Assembly (NCBI GenBank): GCA_003427395.1
Contig: BFEA01000115.1
Span: forward strand, 1,434,055 to 1,465,579
Origin: Chara braunii
Taxonomy: Eukaryota > Streptophyta > Charophyceae > Charales > Characeae
Direction: 5' to 3'
Length of the DNA stretch: 31,525 nucleotides
Shown here: positions 20,644 through 28,046 of the stretch, piece after piece
How the letters are laid out: each line of letters opens with the position of its first letter
Numbering within the stretch: position 1 is the first letter of the stretch
The notes under the pieces: model-generated
Databases searched by the model: none
What the model was told of the DNA's origin: nothing
What the model saw: only the letters and a program-made list of their open reading frames with translations
Made by a program: the position numbers and the translations under genes

Positions 20644-21524
20644 GGGCCTCGCCGCACCAAAGTCCAAAACTCGATTTTTGACATTTTCACATCATTTTCA
20701 CGTCGCCACACAGGCTGATACACCTGTCAGAAATTGGTCTACACCTGTCAGAACTCGACAGCTAGTCCTGTGGTCGTCGAAAAGCCATCGGAATTCAACC
20801 GTTGTCAGTTTTGTCGTGGCTCCTTGTTCAGTTTGTTGTCTGCACGCGCTTTGACATTGGCCGTGGTATAGCGTCCTCTCCTCAAGGACACATTGGGCCT
20901 CTGGGGTAACACTCGACAGCGCCCGCCGTCTCCACACAGCACAGTGACTGTCAAAGTGCATGCATCCTGACTCGAACTTCTACACCAGCACGTCTCTACG
21001 GTGCTGTGCACCGCCGAAACTCATCTGAGGGCATACTCACACGGCGAACCCAATGAGGGCATAGTCACACGGCGAACCCAAAGCCGCAAAATATGCGGAT
21101 TTGGGAAGGGCCTATTTGAGGTTTTGGGTATTGTTCACGTCACACTGCTGTACCTTTTCAGATGGGACAAGGTCGCGGCCGTCTCGAGAAATGGGGATTT
21201 GGTACTTGGCTGGTCACATGGTGCCATCTACCAATTGTGCAAGAACTTTTGTGAAAGAGTTTTTGCCAATTTTTGAAGAAAATGCAAAAAAAAAAAAAGG
21301 GAATTTGCGGTCTTCTCCAGAGGTGACCGCAAAATCCCTTGCCCCGCGGCTTCTCAGGCCACTGACAAATGGGCACTGGAATAGTACATTTGCGAATTTG
21401 GTAGATCCGTGTGACCAGCGTTTTCCCTTTTTTTTTGGGGATTTTGGGATTATAGGTCCCCGTGTGAGTATGCCCTGACAAATGTCAAAAAAAGTACCTA
21501 TTGGACGGTGGTGCGGCGAGGCCC
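20644..21524. mobile_element. GGGC-ended DNA element B, 881 bp, with nested insertion
   Basis: GGGCCTCGCCGCACCA begins the element and is found inverted at 21509-21524. The TSD is ATA (20641-20643 and 21525-21527). The ends are nearly those of element A. The interior holds element C. Without C the unit is about 430 bp, close to element A in size. No coding region is convincing. Confidence 0.87.
21029..21475. mobile_element. GGGC-ended DNA element C, 447 bp, nested in B
   Basis: TIR GGGCATACTCACACGG at 21029, inverted at 21460-21475. The TSD is TGA (21026-21028 and 21476-21478). The left terminus is tandemly duplicated: the 28-nt end unit recurs at 21057 with one change (GGGCATAGTC). The interior has an A-run and an internal stretch repeating CGTGTGACC near the right end. 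Non-coding. Confidence 0.87.
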
Positions 21525-21527
21525 ATA

Positions 21528-21697
21528 GTCCCCTGTCCGGCGGGACGGTCTACTCCTGACGTGAAACTGAGAGTAGTCAGTTCCTTCACTCTTTCTTCTT
21601 TTCATTTAGCTGTGTCGAGAAGAAGGGGCAAAAAAAGAAGAAGAACGGGAAGTACTCTGATAATGTGGCCAGTCAAGAGTAGCTGGGCCTCTCTCCC
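21528..21697. other. Non-coding spacer
   Basis: Nothing recognised between element B and SINE copy 2. Confidence 0.5.
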
Positions 21698-21705
21698 GGA
21701 GTCTC

Positions 21706-21868
21706 TTTTTTTTTTTTTTTTTTTTTAAAAAAAAAGGGCGACGGCCTTGAGATATCATCATTGAACCCACCGGCCCCAGGTAATTCAGAATGATTTTATT
21801 GTGTTCTTTGAACTTGCATCTGTATTTCAGCAGTTTAGGGGTGTACCAACTGAGATAGGCCAATTGGT
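21706..21868 (-). mobile_element. tRNA-derived SINE, copy 2
   Basis: Minus-strand SINE with the head near 21868, the body block GGGGCCGGTGGG...GGCCGTCGCCCTTT and an A-rich tail at about 21706-21735. It is flanked by GGAGTCTC at 21698-21705 and 21869-21876, a clean 8-bp target-site duplication. The tRNA part is diverged (A box ATCTCAGTTGG). Confidence 0.85.
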
Positions 21869-22325
21869 GGAGTCTCCATTTAGCACTGGTCAAGAGTGGA
21901 GCCTGGCTCCACTTAGGCTCCACTTAGGGCATACTCTGACTACTGTAGGAGTTCTTTCCCTTCTCTGTTGTGAATGCATTAGCGGTTACCAGGGGACAAG
22001 TCCCACTAGCTGTGGTCCTGTTCCTGTCTTCAGAACCAGGCGGCACATCGCGACAGAGGGCGGCATTGTGCGGCCTTATGTTCTCCCTGGCGCGAAAGAA
22101 TGATCCAGCTGTGTAGCCGGCTAAGCCTTCCAGTTCTTCCACATGGAGTACCTACCTTAAAAAAAAAAAAAACCCGCAGAGGAAGCTGCCCCGCCTAGTC
22201 CCCGAGTATGGGGTATGAATGAATGGGCCCAGCTGCAGTGAGCTCGACATTCACAAGAGACAAAACATATGGAAGTGTATCTTCCCATGTTCTTGCCGGA
22301 AAGATCATTGTCCAATTCCATCTTT

Positions 22326-22407
22326 GGAGAGCAGTGCAGGGAGGCCCAATAACTCTAGCCTCCACAGGAGAGCAGTGCAGCCAGGCCCAATAACTCTAGC
22401 CTCCACA
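22326..22407. repeat. 41-bp tandem duplication
   Basis: 22326-22366 is repeated at 22367-22407 with a 2-nt difference (GGGAGG versus GCCAGG). Non-coding. Confidence 0.9.
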
Positions 22408-22512
22408 CATTTTTACTCAAACTTTTTCTTCCTTTTCTTTGCCCTCTGCCTTTTTGTTCTTGGTTCATCACCGCCATATCTGAAACGGGACTGCCGGTCC
22501 CCCTCTCTAGGG

Positions 22513-22667
22513 TGATGTGCAACCCCCCAGAGAGGAGGACTCACAGACCACCTTAGACAAAAGAAGGTGAACATGTGCAGCCAATGGGGGTGATGTGCAA
22601 CCCCCAGAGAGGAGGACTCACAGACCACCTTAGACAAAAGAAGGTGAACATGGGCAGCCAATGGGGA
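22513..22667. repeat. 78-bp tandem duplication
   Basis: TGATGTGCAACCCCC starts at 22513 and again at 22591. The units are nearly identical through AGCCAATGGGG. Confidence 0.9.
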
Positions 22668-22908
22668 AGCACCGAGTTCACCGCCTGCCTCAATAAGGCA
22701 ACGTGAAAATGAAGAGAATGCCTTGTTACCCTACTATCCATGAAAATTGGCGGTGGCAAGGAGTGTCACACAACAGGGAGGTCCCCATTCCCCATTACCA
22801 GAACAGGAGCAATGCTAGTGGGACTTGGGCCCAGGTCCATCAGATTCTTGGCCAGGTCGGAAAAGCGACCATATACATCCTAATGCTCTCGCGGACTTCT
22901 CTCTCACG

Positions 22909-23005
22909 GGGCTAGGTCCCACCTGCACGAATTAAGCGATATTGACCGTAGATGGCAAAGATCAACGGCCAGAATCTCTTAAGCCGTGCAAGTGGGACCT
23001 AGCCC
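22909..23005. mobile_element. 97-bp MITE, GGGC-ended family
   Basis: TIR GGGCTAGGTCCCAC(C/T)TGCACG on both ends. The arms extend inward through TTAAG. The TSD is ACG (22906-22908 and 23006-23008). It shares length and the loop sequence ATCAACGG(C/T)C with the MITE at 2997-3091, and TIR sequence with the 595-bp element at 26584. Confidence 0.9.
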
Positions 23006-23008
23006 ACG

Positions 23009-23286
23009 GTTAGCTCCGACTATGTTGATTGTCTTCTGGTCTGCTTGCACAGGGTATTGGGAGTTGTCTTGATTGTCTTTGTCTTCAATACTACCGTTGC
23101 CTGCTGTCACAGAACAAAAAGTTTTGGGGTCTCGCGTTCTCCTCTTTTCCTTCTTGCCTCAAGAGCTATAATGTGGGCTTCTCCTCAGCTCCACCATGTT
23201 TTTTAGGCTCTTTTTTTGAAATTCCTCGTTTTCCAGCAACATCGCCGCCACGACTATTTCTCGCTCGACATGGGATCCGAGAAGAA
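23009..23286. other. Non-coding spacer
   Basis: Short unrelated open frames only. No repeat or gene recognised. Confidence 0.5.
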
Positions 23287-23296
23287 CAACCATGAT

Positions 23297-23468
23297 TTTT
23301 TTCTTTCCTTTTTTCTTCTTTAAAAGGGCAACGGCCTTGAGATATTATCATTGAGCTGACCGGCCCCAGGCAATTCAGAAATATTTGGTTTTACTCGTCA
23401 GGTTCTATCATCCGGGTTCGAACTCGGGTCTGTATTTCAACAGTTCAATGGTCTGTGTACCCACTGAG
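23297..23468 (-). mobile_element. tRNA-derived SINE, copy 3
   Basis: Best-preserved copy. On the minus strand it reads A box TTGCTCAGTGGG, then CTGTTGAAATACAG (an anticodon-arm-like stem with GAA in the loop), then B box GAGTTCGAACCC. The body is GGGGCCGGTCAGCTCAATGA, TAATATCTCAAGGCCGTTGC and CCTTTTAAAG, ending in an A-rich tail. CAACCATGAT flanks it at 23287-23296 and 23469-23478, a perfect 10-bp target-site duplication. The tRNA source may be Phe-like, tentatively, from the GAA loop. Confidence 0.92.
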
Positions 23469-23478
23469 CAACCATGAT

Positions 23479-24451
23479 CATGGCAACTGATCTCCTCCCA
23501 AAATCGAGGCAACGAGCGAGCTCATGCATTGGCCCATTGGGTGAAAAGTGGAACAGATGAGAAGCCCTAAACCCCAACTTACGCGGACTGCCAGTCTCCC
23601 GTGGGGTACTCATGCATCTGCTGACCACACAAACGGATAAGAGTACGGTGGGCGAATGGAGAAGTGGGGGCGAGAGAAGGGAGACGGGAAACGAGACCGG
23701 AAGAGGGCGGCGGCTGGCGGACGAGAAACACAAAATCAAACGAGGCCGAGAAAGGGATAAAGATGGGGAGCGATGCGATGTCCAAATCGCCACAAGCAGT
23801 AGTAAATTCGGTTTAAAAAGGTGGGGGGATATGGATGGGCCCGGAGACGGAGGACGATCGCATTGGCATTCATCAAAATGACGGCCATTATGAGGCGCAA
23901 CCTGGGGCGATGATCCACCAGCAAGGAATTGTTTAAAATGCATTTCACACAATTTAAAGCGAACTCAAAGTTGAAAACTTTAAAAAGTGAGTTTATTAAA
24001 AACCGTACGATCATCATAAAGTGGTCGTTCTATTCTTTTTCGCTGCACAACTGACGTGGAAGCGAGAAGATTGATTACACACGAGTCGGGATGCCATCAC
24101 CTAACTACGGTAGCATTCAAGTTCCGAAGTAGGACAGGTCGAAAGCAAGACGGTCATTTCGATTTGAGGTATGGATTGGAGGGAAGATGAAAGCCAGCTC
24201 GGAGAACAGGCAAGTACTACATACCAGGAGAGAGAAAGAGAGCCCGCAGCCTGTGATAGGTCTTCCTCTCTCTACGCCCATGTCGTGATATCTGACTAAC
24301 TACGCACAGACCTGCTCCCATACAATCTACTTAGAAAAAAAAAACACGACTTTCGAACGCGCTCAGCCCGCCACAGCGGACTGCCACCTTCATCGCTACA
24401 CCATGCCAAGCTGATGCCTCCGTGATGTAAATGACCACATCATTCGCAGAA
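23479..24451. other. Non-coding region downstream of the beta-helix gene
   Basis: No supported gene. An AATAAA occurs on the minus strand at 23992-23997. It could serve the gene transcribed from 25741, but is more than 450 nt past the last stop. The 171-codon minus frame at 23437-23952 overlaps a SINE and has no recognisable protein character. Confidence 0.5.
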
Positions 24452-24706
24452 TCAGTAAAGCTTCCACCTCGAACCAGACATTGGCTCGGCCCTAACTAGG
24501 TCGAAAGGAAGGAAAACAGTTATCGCCCGGTATATGATGGCAATCAACATCAGTAGCATTAACGAAGAGCCAGACACGAAATACCCCAGCCGCTCAGCGC
24601 GGGAATAGCCAGTGAGTTTGGCCCAGTACAGCTCCAACGAGGATCCAAATGGCAATGCCCAGTCCGGCCCGCCCGCCTTGACCTCAAATCGGCGTTCGCT
24701 TCTTTC
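24452..24706 (-). other. In-frame extension with a transmembrane segment after the beta-helix gene's TGA
   Basis: The frame of the upstream gene stays open for 84 codons directly after its TGA, to the TGA at 24452-24454. Reading on gives ERSERRFEVKAGGPDW and then a strongly hydrophobic stretch (FVSGSSLMLLMLIAIIYRAI, about residues 43-67 of the extension). A short basic and aromatic C-terminus follows. This would be a membrane anchor for the otherwise secreted beta-helix. Possible explanations are read-through, splicing (a GTGAGA donor-like sequence overlaps the stop), a sequencing or allelic mutation of a sense codon, or chance. Confidence 0.45.
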
Positions 24707-25741
24707 TCACTTCGGGCATCCCTTACAATCGCCGTTCTTGGTACTGCCGCTCGGTCCATCAATGAAGGTATTGGGCGGCGCCTTGGCGCAGAAGCTCCAT
24801 GACAATCCCCCGCCCTCGTCCACCCTGATGTAAATGTTGCTGCTCGAGCTGTTCGTCGCCTTGTTGCCAGAGAAGGTGTTTCCTTTGCACAGAACCCCGA
24901 ACCCTCCCTCCTCATCGCCGAAGAAACGGATTGCGCCGCCGTCTCCCTTGGCCACGTTGTTCCGGAAAGCGGTATTTGAGATGTAGCATGCCGATCTGGA
25001 GCAGGACAGCGCTCCGCCGCCCTCCCCATCCTCTTTGTTGCCTTCGAAGGTACATTTGTCGACGCGCGCGAACGAGCCGCGGAAGCCTATGGCGCCGCCT
25101 CTGCTTTTGGAATAGTTATTCTTGAACACGCTGCCAGTGACCCTGCCGCTGCTCTCGCCCAGAGTCCACAGCGCGCCTCCTACCCCGTCGGCACGGTTTC
25201 CGATGAACTCACAGTTAGTGATTGTCCAGGTGTTTCCATAGAAGGAAATCGCCCCGCCGTCTCCGGCGTCGCTGTCGCTGCCGTTCGACAACGCCTTGTT
25301 GTTCCGAAACACACAGCGCTCCAACTTGTTGTTGTCCCCGAAGGACTTGATTGCGCCGCCGCCGCTCCCCTCGCGCGTCACGAAGTTCCTGAACTCCACG
25401 TTTCTGACGACCAGCACGTCGCTCGTAGCGATACCGCTGTACTTGTTCTGACCGTCGATCACGGGACGTTTGCGTCCCGCGCCGACGATCGTCAGGTTGC
25501 GCTCCAGACGCGGGAGGTTGGAAGTGAGGATCACGTTGCCACTCACCTGGATGCGCGACACGCTCGGATTCTTGTAATCCCTCATGAATTCCTTCACGCC
25601 GTAGCCATAAGCGGCAGGCACTAAGGCGAGAAGCACTAACACCGCTATCGTCGCCAGCGGTGCGACAACCGTGGCACTGCATCTAGCAGCGCCGCCTTGT
25701 TGCCCACCTCGGCCGACACGTTCACCCGCCAGCGTGGCCAT
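24707..25741 (-). CDS. Secreted right-handed beta-helix protein with PMP-type repeats
   Basis: 344 residues from the ATG at 25741, which has a strong start context (A at -3, G at +4). The frame extends two codons further upstream without an ATG. Residues 25-46 (VVAPLATIAVLVLLALVPAA, then YG) form a signal peptide or anchor core. Six repeats follow, with FxxN (FRNN 145, FIGN 179, FKNN 206, FEGN 232, FRNN 259, FSGN 290) alternating with GGA(I/L) (128, 162, 188, 215, 242, 268). This is the FxxN...GGA pattern of the polymorphic outer-membrane protein repeat, which folds as a parallel beta-helix. Such proteins act outside the cell, in the wall or in adhesion. The substrate is unknown and no pectate-lyase or polygalacturonase catalytic motif is visible. 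The Cys-rich end GDCKGCPK precedes TGA. No introns are needed. Best host gene here. Confidence 0.9.
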   Translation of the reverse strand: MATLAGERVGRGGQQGGAARCSATVVAPLATIAVLVLLALVPAAYGYGVKEFMRDYKNPSVSRIQVSGNVILTSNLPRLERNLTIVGAGRKRPVIDGQNKYSGIATSDVLVVRNVEFRNFVTREGSGGGAIKSFGDNNKLERCVFRNNKALSNGSDSDAGDGGAISFYGNTWTITNCEFIGNRADGVGGALWTLGESSGRVTGSVFKNNYSKSRGGAIGFRGSFARVDKCTFEGNKEDGEGGGALSCSRSACYISNTAFRNNVAKGDGGAIRFFGDEEGGFGVLCKGNTFSGNKATNSSSSNIYIRVDEGGGLSWSFCAKAPPNTFIDGPSGSTKNGDCKGCPK

Positions 25742-26007
25742 CGTCACTCGTTCTCGGTCGGCACTCCGTCAGTCCCAATTGGACTGACGCAGCAGTGCCC
25801 CTCGTGGCGGGAAAATATTCTCAATCAACCCGGCTTCACTGATTGCACGCCACGTGGGATTGCGACAACGAGGAAAATGGACGATGACGGTAAGCAGCGG
25901 GGCAGAGAGAAAGCTGCCAGGGCAAACAAGGCGTGCGAAAACGAGCAACGCTCGTCGTTCTTTATAGAAGCCGCGCCACTCGCTTCCTCGCTCGTCCCAG
26001 CATTTAC
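25742..26007 (-). promoter_or_regulatory. Putative promoter and 5' UTR of the beta-helix gene
   Basis: CTATAAAG on the minus strand (TATAAA at 25961-25966) is a good TATA box, about 220 bp upstream of the ATG. Transcription would be expected to start near 25930-25936, leaving a 5' UTR of about 190 nt. SINE copy 4 abuts this promoter: its A-tail begins about 40 bp upstream of the TATA box. Confidence 0.55.
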
Positions 26008-26193
26008 TTTTTTTTACTTTTTTTTTTTCTTTTTTTTTTTTTCTTTTTTTAAAGGGTGACGGCCTTGAGATATTATCATTGAGCTGACCGGCCCCAAGCA
26101 ATTCATTAGTAGTTGGTCTATTCGTCAAGTTCCATCATCTGGATATCGAACACAGGTCTGTATTTCAACAGTTCATGGGTGTACCCACTGAGC
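26008..26193 (-). mobile_element. tRNA-derived SINE, copy 4
   Basis: The minus strand has a perfect A box TAGCTCAGTGGG, the anticodon-arm-like CTGTTGAAATACAG, B-box-like GTGTTCGATATCC, body GGGGCCGGTCAGCTCAATGA and TAATATCTCAAGGCCGTCAC, then an A-tail of about 50 nt broken by single G or T. No clear target duplication could be read because both flanks are T-rich. Confidence 0.9.
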
Positions 26194-26583
26194 TAGGCTC
26201 TTGGGTCTTTTTTTTTTTTTTTTTTAATTCTATACTCTTCTCTCAACCTCTGTACACGTTGTGTTTTTTTTTCACTTCTTTTCTTATTTGTTTTCGCCCG
26301 GGGCACGGTTCCACTAGCGAAGGAGTAAGGTAAAACGTGTCCCACAAACACCTTTGGGACATCTGCGGGACATCGTCCGACCACTGATGCAGGAGAATCG
26401 GATGGCAGCAAAATTGCGAGGGATTTATATTCTGAAGTGGTGTTTTTTTTTTTTTTTTTGTGCTTTTTCTTTCCAGTTCCCAAGATAGAGGCGGGAAAAG
26501 AAAATAGAAAGACTCATTTTAATTGGCAGCTCTTCAAAAGATTAAAAAAAANCAATTACTCGAAGGGCATAATTTTGACCCCG

Positions 26584-27178
26584 GGGCCATGTCCCACTTG
26601 CACCGTTGAGTTGAGCTAGCTCAACGGTGCGACACGGTTTTCGTGATTAAAAAACTATTTTCTCGCATTTTTTGTCAATTCCATAAAGACCTTTTCGACA
26701 ATTTTTTGTATTCTGTGAATATATTGAAAAATAAAAGAAGTAAAGGCGAAATCCTTACCATTACTCCCTGCGCCCGAATCTGTGAAGAACCTCATGCGCT
26801 GTGCTTACGGAGTGTAGTCTGACACTACGCGCCGATCACGGCGCCTGGCACGACGGCAATCATGAACCTGTGTCCGATAATTTTTCGTTTTCGGGGGAAA
26901 TCTATCCGAGCAGCCACCGTTGAACTACCTAACCCGTTTTTGAAAAGGCAGCTAGTTCAACGGAAGTGGGCCAGGGTAGGGGGCGTTCTAATCGGGGGCG
27001 GCCACATTTTCCCCTTCGTTTAGACCCAAAAAAAAAAACGAAAGTCGTTTATCATTTCACAAATAAATTCAACCGCCCGATGCCCCGCTCCTCGTGTGAT
27101 CGTGTGTGTCACCCCAGGTCACACGTAATAGAATACTCAACGTTGAGCTAGCTCAACGGTGCAAGTGGGACATGGCCC
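26584..27178. mobile_element. GGGC-ended DNA element, 595 bp (inner)
   Basis: TIR GGGCCATGTCCCACTTGCAC continues through CGTTGAG and GCTAGCTCAACG, about 40 bp in all, found inverted at the right end. The TSD is CCG (26581-26583 and 27179-27181). The terminal TCCCACTTGCACG matches the 97-bp MITE at 22909. A smaller hairpin, CCGTTGAACTA / TAGTTCAACGG, lies inside at 26917-26963. Non-coding. Confidence 0.88.
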
Positions 27179-27272
27179 CCGTTCTTTTTCCGGGTCAATT
27201 GTTAACCCCATCCAGTACTTCGATTCTCTCAAAATATACGAAATGCACGCTTCAGCATGGCAACCGTCAGAG

Positions 27273-27308
27273 GAGGGAGTCCCNTNAGGCACACGAAGGG
27301 ACTCCCTC
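27273..27308. repeat. 11-bp hairpin with ambiguous bases in the loop
   Basis: GAGGGAGTCCC (27273-27283) and GGGACTCCCTC (27298-27308) are perfectly inverted. N at 27284 and 27286 sit at the base of the loop, consistent with a sequencing problem at a strong hairpin. Confidence 0.8.
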
Positions 27309-27659
27309 GAGGTGGTATGCGAGACTGCAACAGTCACGTACCACTCTGTCCTGATTAGGTGTTGGCTGGGTGGGGAGCAGAGGGTGGAGACGGGAGGGTT
27401 AGTGGGACGGCTGCACTTTCAAAAGTCCGACTTCTTCCCATGTTGGGAAATGTACCGTGGCCATTTTTCTTTTTTTTAAGTCTTTAAAATTACTTTTCTT
27501 CCTTTTCTTACAGTGCCGCACAGGTCCAAATAGGCCATGACTCGTGTGCTAGTGGAACCGTGCCCCCGATGGACTACGGATCACATACTGCACTTGATCT
27601 TGTCTTTTATAAATTATAGGATAATTGTAGTCAAAAGGCCAAGAAGAACTAAGGGCCTC

Positions 27660-27709
27660 GACACCACGTTTGACACCACGTTCGACACCACGTTCGACAC
27701 CACGTTCGA
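27660..27709. repeat. 12-bp tandem repeat, about four units
   Basis: GACACCACGTTC-type unit repeated four times. It encodes DTTF in one frame, but no surrounding gene is supported. Confidence 0.9.
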
Positions 27710-27795
27710 CCCCACCCGAACGACCCCGCGGAGTTGTGTCGACTTTCCGGGTCTCAAGTGCCCGCCCTCGAAACTCCAGTCCGGCCGGGGCAAAA

Positions 27796-27846
27796 TCGCA
27801 CTTTAACTCAAGGTACCTCTCTGGGGAGCCTTGAGTTCAAGTGCGA
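27796..27846. repeat. 18-bp inverted repeat
   Basis: TCGCACTTTAACTCAAGG (27796-27813) and CCTTGAGTTCAAGTGCGA (27829-27846) pair with one mismatch around a 15-nt loop. No element ends or target duplication were recognised. Confidence 0.8.
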
Positions 27847-27970
27847 GGGGACGGCTGCGCCGACAGCCGTCTGGTAGGCCTCTCAACGGGTCGTTGGAGT
27901 GTGGCTTGTGCTTTGGGGGGGCGACATGCCCATTGAGTGGAATAGCGTTGGAGCCCGCCAGTGGGCTGCC

Positions 27971-28007
27971 GGGGCAGGGGCGGGGGAGGGGGGAGGGAGC
28001 GGAAGGG
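27971..28007 (+). other. G-quadruplex-prone tract
   Basis: GGGGCAGGGGCGGGGGAGGG, with more G-runs after it, meets the four-G-run, short-loop pattern on the plus strand. Confidence 0.6.
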
Positions 28008-28046
28008 TTTGGTTAGGGAAGTTAAAATTTGAATGGTCAGTGGTGG

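Larger units (their letters stand above)
21994..22832. mobile_element. Candidate GGGC-ended DNA element D, 839 bp
   Basis: CAAGTCCCACTAGC (21997-22010) is inverted at 22814-22827 (GCTAGTGGGACTTG). The outer ends are GGGCCC on the right and GG plus A on the left, a 2-bp indel. Putative TSD is AGG (21991-21993 and 22833-22835). CCCACTAG is shared with the MITE at 2997. It encloses two tandem duplications. The left terminus is degraded, so this is less certain than A, B and C. Confidence 0.55.
26301..27565. mobile_element. GGGC-ended DNA element, 1265 bp (outer)
   Basis: TIR GGGCACGGTTCCACTAGC at 26301-26318, inverted at 27548-27565. The TSD is CCG (26298-26300 and 27566-27568). It contains the 595-bp element at 26584-27178. 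The remaining sequence is non-coding and includes ambiguous bases at 26552, 27284 and 27286. Confidence 0.85.

Noticed and set aside
23400-23468. Possible functional tRNA gene
   Set aside because: A and B boxes are present but the acceptor stem does not pair, and the sequence runs into a SINE body with an A-tail and TSD.
23437-23952. 171-codon minus-strand frame
   Set aside because: It overlaps SINE copy 3 and has low-complexity Ser/Pro/Leu composition with no domain-like pattern.
24707-24709. Selenocysteine codon reading of the TGA
   Set aside because: No SECIS-like structure was recognised and the family is not a known selenoprotein. Kept only as a general read-through question.
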